A DNA stretch of 9,405 bases from Sulfurimonas sp. (lineage in GTDB: Bacteria; Campylobacterota; Campylobacteria; Campylobacterales; Sulfurimonadaceae). This document shows positions 5,270-9,405 of this stretch, in pieces. Within the stretch, counting starts at the first letter, position 1, and each line of letters starts with the position of its first letter. The notes beneath the pieces were generated by a model, which saw only the letters and a program-made list of their open reading frames with translations, searched no databases and was not told the DNA's origin. The translations under genes and the position numbers were made by a program. Location: assembly GCA_015487435.1 (NCBI GenBank), contig WFPU01000064.1:1-9405 (forward strand). The letters run 5' to 3'.

Positions 5270-7714
5270 GTGTCAGACTATCTGCTTTCAGTATCTCAAA
5301 AAAAAGATATTCTAAAAAATATGCGAGAAATAGATATGCATAAAGAATTAGTCATCTTATTTGAGAAAATGTATGGACCCAAAACCAAGGTGCATAATAC
5401 ACATGGTTCCAATGAGTTTGGTCGCGATATTATTATATGTCAACCTGATCCCATTAAAGACATAAATACTGCCGTAGTTGTTAAAATGGATAAGCTTTCT
5501 GGCCAAAGTTTAGATAAGCCTATATTGGACATCATAGGTCAAGTACAACAATGTTTTGAAATAGATATAAAAGCCAAAGATTCATTTAATGAAATTTCAA
5601 TAGATAAAGTTTTTATTATTGTAATGGGCGAGATCTCAAATAATGCAGCAATTAATTTAGATGCTAAACTTACAGCATATAAGGATAGATACACAAAACT
5701 TGATATTAATGATATGCTAGATTATTTTGACAACTATTACCCTGAGATATTTTATGGTGCTTCAGGCGCTCATGTCTTAAATAAAAGATATGAACAAATT
5801 GAGCAAGCTTTACGAGAAAAAAGGCATTATAATCCAAACTGTTTTATTGAACCCAATTTAAAGTCATTTAATAAATCTAAGCAAGAAATGATTGTTATAT
5901 CGAACTCTTCTAATGATAAAAAAGTTAGAGCCGAAACAATGAATAATAATATTTTTGGTAAAAAAGAAACAATTGGCAGTTTGGCAAATAAAATCATGTC
6001 CTCCCAACATTATATATTAGTAGAAGGAGATGCCGGTTCAGGTAAAAGTATTTTTACATCTAAATTGACTCAATATCTTATCAAAGAAGGTGCTAAAAAT
6101 ATTCAGATAAAGAAGAATCAAACTAGCAATATCAGTATTCCTGTCTTAATTAAAGCAACAGAACTTAAAAATGGTAAATTAAATAATTTGAATAAAATTT
6201 TAGATACTTATTATGAAGAATCTTCAATCAACTTTGATATTAACCTTGTAATTATAGATGGACTTGATGAAGTTGATGAAGAAAGCAAAATAAATATTAT
6301 TTCTGTTGTGTCTCAGCTTTGCAAAGAGCAGTATATATCTTTAATATTAACTTCACGGAAAAGTACTGTTACAAGGCAGTTAGTTGATTCATTTGAAAAA
6401 TTTGAGCTTGTGCCGTTTGAGACTTCTCAAGCAATAAATTTTATAAAAAAAATGGCTAGTGGAAAACAAAAATTATTATCTGCCCTATTGAAAGGCTTTG
6501 AGCAGTTAAAAGATCAAATACCTCTGTATCCAATGGCGTTATCGCTTTTAATAGAAATAGTTGAAGAGCAAGAAGAAGTACCTGCTTCAATTACCGAGCT
6601 GTATTCTCAATATATAGAAATTTCACTTGGAAAGTATTCAAATACTGATAATATCACCGTTTTATTTGAACCGACAATCAAAAGTGGGTTTTTGCAGGAA
6701 TTGGCATATGAAATCTTTTACAAAGAGAATGTCACATCCATATCTTTAGAAAAATTTGATAATTTTTTAGTTGATTATACATCACGACATTCTTCTATAC
6801 ATAGTATTGAAGAATTTAAATATGATTTATCTAGAGTGTCTATACTACAAATTAAATTTGATTCTGTAGAATTTTCACACAAATCATTCCTTGACTACTT
6901 CATATCAAGTTATTATGAGTCAAATGCGCTAACTTTATATAAGAATGCTCAATTTGATAGTGTATATGAGTGTTATCATACTACACTATGGGAAGATGTG
7001 ACAAGTTTTTATTTTGGAATTAAAAAATCCATAGATAAAGAGGATATTACTAAAGTCCTTGATAGTGATCCTAAAAGTAGCGAGTTTTTATCAGCAGTAC
7101 ATAGATTTGGTATTGGTACATTAATTCAATACGCATGGAACAGTGAAACTGCTGTGAAAAGTTATGCCATTAAAGAGGGTATTAGTAATATTTTTAATTT
7201 TAAAGATTTGCTATATAAAAATCAAACAGAAACTTTTTGTATGGAACTTCCAAAAATAATTTCTGATGTTTCGTTGATGCATCTTATTAATGAAAGTTAT
7301 TCTAGTGTATTTCTGGAGCAAGAGATTAGAAATGCTATAGCACTGGCAATAGATAATATTAAAACAGGCACTAATGATGAAAAAGATAATGAAATATTTT
7401 ATTTTGGAGCTTTATTTGTTATAACAAAGGCCAAGTCACTAGATTCAAGCTATGTTCAAAATTTTATTAAAGACTTTATAGAAATTGAAAGCAAATTAGA
7501 TACAAGTATTAGTTTACCAATTGTGGCCTTGCTCCGAACAGCAACAACAAAAATACAAGATAATAGTAAAAGGCTTAAAAGCATAAAAGATACATTACAG
7601 GATGTACAAAGAAGATTGACAAAAAAATATAAAATTTTTTCTGCCAATCTATTTAGTTTTAAAAGTCGTAAGGATCAAATGCAATTAAATGAAATTATTA
7701 AAGGAAAGCATTAA
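5270..7714 (+). CDS. STAND NTPase: PD-(D/E)XK-like nuclease domain + NACHT (bNACHT/Avs-like immune protein)
   Basis: This 814-aa protein starts at GTG with a strong AAGGAG site 6 bases upstream. Residues about 15-160 resemble a Mrr/restriction-endonuclease-like fold: helix with E25, then EFGRD (49-53), strand AVVVK (68-72) and the following helix with IIGQVQQC. D53 and K72 fit catalytic positions, but the usual E or Q two residues before the lysine is V70. A linker (about 165-235) precedes the NACHT core: Walker A GDAGSGKS (253-260), Walker B VIIDGLDEVDEE (327-338) and LTSR (360-363). A winged-helix-like region and FSHKSFLDYF (535-544) follow, as in NACHT proteins. The last about 265 residues are helical with no recognised repeats; by analogy with STAND receptors they would sense the phage trigger. 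The family assembles on ligand binding and activates its effector domain, killing or arresting the infected cell. It is shorter than typical Avs proteins and closer to bNACHT proteins. An immune role is inferred. Confidence 0.8.
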   Translation: MSDYLLSVSQKKDILKNMREIDMHKELVILFEKMYGPKTKVHNTHGSNEFGRDIIICQPDPIKDINTAVVVKMDKLSGQSLDKPILDIIGQVQQCFEIDIKAKDSFNEISIDKVFIIVMGEISNNAAINLDAKLTAYKDRYTKLDINDMLDYFDNYYPEIFYGASGAHVLNKRYEQIEQALREKRHYNPNCFIEPNLKSFNKSKQEMIVISNSSNDKKVRAETMNNNIFGKKETIGSLANKIMSSQHYILVEGDAGSGKSIFTSKLTQYLIKEGAKNIQIKKNQTSNISIPVLIKATELKNGKLNNLNKILDTYYEESSINFDINLVIIDGLDEVDEESKINIISVVSQLCKEQYISLILTSRKSTVTRQLVDSFEKFELVPFETSQAINFIKKMASGKQKLLSALLKGFEQLKDQIPLYPMALSLLIEIVEEQEEVPASITELYSQYIEISLGKYSNTDNITVLFEPTIKSGFLQELAYEIFYKENVTSISLEKFDNFLVDYTSRHSSIHSIEEFKYDLSRVSILQIKFDSVEFSHKSFLDYFISSYYESNALTLYKNAQFDSVYECYHTTLWEDVTSFYFGIKKSIDKEDITKVLDSDPKSSEFLSAVHRFGIGTLIQYAWNSETAVKSYAIKEGISNIFNFKDLLYKNQTETFCMELPKIISDVSLMHLINESYSSVFLEQEIRNAIALAIDNIKTGTNDEKDNEIFYFGALFVITKAKSLDSSYVQNFIKDFIEIESKLDTSISLPIVALLRTATTKIQDNSKRLKSIKDTLQDVQRRLTKKYKIFSANLFSFKSRKDQMQLNEIIKGKH

Positions 7715-7789
7715 AATGAAAGTAAAATCCTATGTGGAATAAGACTGCTCTCTTGTGAGTATCTATATATTAAATTAAGGAAGTAAAAT

Positions 7790-8050
7790 ATGAGCAATGA
7801 AATTAATATAAGATTAGTGTTTGATTTTAATCAAGAAAAGTTTACAGAAGAAGTGTTTGTAAAGCCAGAACTTATAACTTTTTTAAATTTTTTAACCAAA
7901 GGGCAAACTGGTGTGTACCAAGGGAAAAGAAACAATTATAAATGTGATGGGAAATTTTTCACATTGGTAAGTGCGAATAGTAAAGAATATGAGCTTAATA
8001 TAACAGCATGTATTGCTGCTATAGAAAAAGCAATTATTGATAATAAATAA
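7790..8050 (+). CDS. Small unknown protein of the STAND locus, 86 aa
   Basis: An AAGGAAG ribosome site precedes the ATG (MSNEINIRLVFDFNQEKF). The protein alternates strands (INIRLVFDF, EEVFVKP, KFFTLVSA, EYELNI) with a helix near 27-35 and an amphipathic C-terminal helix (ACIAAIEKAIIDNK), suggesting a small compact alpha/beta domain. There is no signal peptide or membrane span, and I recognise no family. It follows the STAND gene by 75 bases on the same strand and is probably co-transcribed. Immediately after its TAA the same frame continues into a TIR-domain N-terminus, so it may once have been the N-terminal domain of a TIR protein, or a separate small partner gene upstream of one. It could be an adaptor or regulator of the NACHT protein, but nothing in the sequence proves that. 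Confidence 0.65.
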   Translation: MSNEINIRLVFDFNQEKFTEEVFVKPELITFLNFLTKGQTGVYQGKRNNYKCDGKFFTLVSANSKEYELNITACIAAIEKAIIDNK

Positions 8051-8116
8051 GATCTGAAAAAAATCTTTTTTAGCCATTCAAGTAGTGATAAAGAATTTGT
8101 TCGCAGTATAAAATAG
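8051..8116 (+). pseudogene. Truncated TIR-domain remnant
   Basis: Directly after the 86-aa protein's stop, and in the same frame, the DNA reads DL then KKIFFSHSSSDKEFVRSIK and then TAG. K-I-F-F-S-H-S-S-x-D-K-E-F-V is the standard first strand, BB-type loop start and first helix of bacterial TIR domains (commonly KIFISHSSKDKEFV). Nothing after the TAG resembles the rest of a TIR domain, including the catalytic-glutamate region, so about 20 of some 130 residues remain. There is no ATG or ribosome site of its own: the only nearby candidate is CTG. TIR domains in immune systems cleave NAD+ or make NAD-derived signals; this fragment cannot. It is absent from ordinary ORF predictions because it lacks a start. 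Confidence 0.75.
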
Positions 8117-8141
8117 AATACTATTATTAACGAGGCTTCAT

Positions 8142-8163
8142 AAAAAGTTTTAAAATACTTTTT
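8142..8163. terminator. Weak bidirectional AT-rich hairpin between convergent genes
   Basis: AAAAAGT (8142-8148) and ACTTTTT (8157-8163) form a 7-bp inverted repeat around an 8-base loop, so a T-run follows the stem on either strand. It lies between the rightward STAND locus and the leftward protease gene, where a shared terminator is expected. The stem is almost all A-T, so this is a weak call. Confidence 0.3.
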
Positions 8164-8253
8164 CATAGTTAAGCCGATATTTTCGTAGTTAATAAATTGA
8201 CTATGAAAATTCGCCTATTTTAGGTACAATTTTCTAAGTTGATTTCGTAGTCA
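8161..8253. repeat. Cluster of TTTCRTAGTYAA motifs, including a 12-4-12 inverted repeat
   Basis: The motif occurs at 8161-8172 (TTTCATAGTTAA), 8181-8192 (TTTCGTAGTTAA), inverted at 8197-8208 (TTGACTATGAAA) and at 8243-8253 (TTTCGTAGTCA). A degenerate fifth copy is at 8232-8242 (TTCTAAGTTGA). Copies two and three face each other across TAAA: the two differences between arms are both G-T type, so an RNA or single strand could pair over all 12 positions. The first two copies are spaced 20 bases apart, about two helical turns. This fits a multi-copy protein-binding site, for example for a tyrosine recombinase or a repressor. No neighbouring gene in the window explains it. Confidence 0.5.
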
Positions 8254-8288
8254 TTACTTAGAAGATATCTTATCGTAAACAAGAATTG

Positions 8289-9320
8289 TTAATTATTTTC
8301 ACTTTTAGTAGTTATAAAACTAAAAAAACTTTTATCAGAATTTGTATAAATTTTTTTAATTGTGCTTGACTGAAATAGCACATCAGCTAACTGATAAGTC
8401 TCTCTCATTAAACTTAATAATTGCTTATCGGCTTTAGATATATTCAGTCCTGTATCTTTTAAATCGTTATACATGATTGGTGTATTATGAGACAATTTTA
8501 TTCCAGTGTTTACAAAGAGCTTAACTATATTATTTGCTTTTCTTCCATTTGAGGTGAATCTTTTCCATAATGGCATGAATAGAAAGTTGATAAAATATAG
8601 ATTTTTTGATTCAGAGGATTTAAACATATATTTCATCAACCAATACATAGGATATGATTTAGATTGTTTTATTGATATATCACAAAATAGTTTGGTTTTA
8701 CGAATCATTTTTCCATCCCAATTTTTATAGAGACTTTTTGGCGTAAGAATATAAAAAAGACTATTCGCTCTTTTTGCCTCTTTTGCACATTCTTTCATTA
8801 TTTGAGCAGGTAAATATATTTTATTGTCATCAGGAGATAAGACTTGTACATCAAAAGGACTTAATGAACTTTCAGGTGTCATGATTATCTCATCTGCTGC
8901 CATACACATCATAGATGCTGCGGAATGTGCAGCAAATGGTATTAAAAAATTAACTTTTTTAAAACGATCTCGTAACAGCTCAATAATTACATGAGCACTT
9001 TCAATATAGCCACCATAAGAGTGTAAAATTACATCAATTTCACAAATATTCTCATCAATATCAGCAACAAGACTGGCAAATTCTTTAATATCTTTGTCGT
9101 TTAAATTTATTTGACTAGAACTTGAGTCAGTATTAATAGCCGTCAGATAAGCTATTACTGGATGACCCCTAAGCTCTGATATCTGTTTTTGGTTATTCTT
9201 CAAAAGAGCAAGAACGTCATCATATGTTTGCTCTCCATTAATTTGTTGATAATTATGCCAACGATCAGTAGTTGATATTGGAGTTAATTGGTTTTGACTA
9301 TTGTTAGTTGAAGTAAGCAT
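8289..9320 (-). CDS. SDH-family (serine dehydrogenase proteinase) ClpP-class serine protease
   Basis: At least 343 aa. The ClpP/crotonase-like core is clear: EIDVILHSYGGYIESA (94-109) supplies the oxyanion-hole glycines, AAHSAASMMCMAADEIIM (130-147) holds the probable nucleophile S133, and TPESSLSPFDVQV follows. LSHNTPIM (277-284) matches the C-terminal histidine-containing segment of SDH_protease members. Residues 205-260 are basic and aromatic-rich with a hydrophobic patch (LYFINFLFMPLW) that may touch the membrane. The family resembles SppA and ClpP; physiological substrates are mostly unknown. The ATG at 9320 has no ribosome site. The frame stays open, without stops, for 28 more codons to the right edge with protein-like content (IFYKRLVYSFYDTFNENFDY), so the true start may lie outside the window. 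A TATAAT at 9332-9327 would alternatively give a nearly leaderless transcript. It is convergent with the STAND locus; any shared role is speculative. Confidence 0.75.
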   Translation of the reverse strand: MLTSTNNSQNQLTPISTTDRWHNYQQINGEQTYDDVLALLKNNQKQISELRGHPVIAYLTAINTDSSSSQINLNDKDIKEFASLVADIDENICEIDVILHSYGGYIESAHVIIELLRDRFKKVNFLIPFAAHSAASMMCMAADEIIMTPESSLSPFDVQVLSPDDNKIYLPAQIMKECAKEAKRANSLFYILTPKSLYKNWDGKMIRKTKLFCDISIKQSKSYPMYWLMKYMFKSSESKNLYFINFLFMPLWKRFTSNGRKANNIVKLFVNTGIKLSHNTPIMYNDLKDTGLNISKADKQLLSLMRETYQLADVLFQSSTIKKIYTNSDKSFFSFITTKSENN

Positions 9321-9405
9321 TTTAGAATTATAGTCAAAATTTTCATTAAAGGTATCATAAAAAGAATAAACAAGCCTTTTGTAAAATATTTGATCTATGT
9401 TTACA

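Noticed and set aside
5270..7714. Naming the large protein as a specific Avs type
   Set aside because: Length and C-terminus do not match the long repeat-containing Avs receptors, and type assignment needs profile searches I cannot run.
7936..8166. Minus-strand 76-codon frame with hydrophobic, membrane-like content
   Set aside because: It is antisense to the 86-aa gene and the TIR remnant, has no ribosome site, and its hydrophobicity is what the reverse strand of lysine- and glutamate-rich codons gives.
9322..9394. Short hydrophobic peptide frame (MIPLMKILTIILKCLLQL) overlapping the protease start
   Set aside because: It is only about 24 codons, out of frame with the protease, has no ribosome site and would be expected by chance in AT-rich DNA.

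Overview
The window is AT-rich DNA from a Gram-negative bacterium. The evidence for Gram-negative is a WaaL-type O-antigen ligase and a HipBA module. Low GC, compact genes and strong AAGGAG-type ribosome sites would suit an AT-rich Campylobacterota genome, but no universal marker gene is present, so this is only a guess. The window reads as an accessory (genomic-island) segment: short unrelated modules on alternating strands, with broken genes between some of them.

Layout, left to right. (1) 1-779, minus strand: a tightly packed operon with a 122-aa unknown protein, an 85-aa ribbon-helix-helix-like DNA-binding protein, and the start of a third gene running off the left edge. It looks like plasmid or mobile-element cargo. 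(2) 878-3050, plus strand: an unknown 271-aa protein overlapping the start of a 468-aa multi-span WaaL/Wzy-type O-antigen ligase, followed by a small hairpin terminator. (3) 3157-4912, minus strand: a hipB-hipA toxin-antitoxin operon. Two near-identical palindromes upstream are probably HipB operators. hipA is visibly richer in GC than its neighbours (one counted 60-base line, 3901-3960, has 29 G+C; line 7021-7080 in the STAND gene has 17). (4) 5016-5204, minus strand: a 5'-truncated gene remnant without a start codon, suggesting an insertion junction. (5) 5270-8116, plus strand: a putative antiphage STAND module. It has an 814-aa PD-(D/E)XK-like/NACHT NTPase, an 86-aa unknown protein, and, in frame directly after that protein's stop codon, about 20 codons of an unmistakable TIR-domain N-terminus that is then cut off. 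(6) 8117-8288: an intergenic block with four or five copies of an about 12-bp motif, one pair forming a 12-4-12 inverted repeat, which may be a recombination site or deletion scar. (7) 8289-9320 and probably on to the right edge, minus strand: a ClpP-class serine protease of the SDH (serine dehydrogenase proteinase) family.

The most interesting part is 5200-8260. A short NACHT protein carries a nuclease-like domain whose E/Q-x-K motif is atypical. It is followed by a small protein that may once have been the N-terminal part of a TIR effector. The TIR part has been lost, and the block is flanked by a gene remnant on the left and a repeat cluster on the right. This looks like a partly decayed multi-component immune locus inserted beside hipBA.
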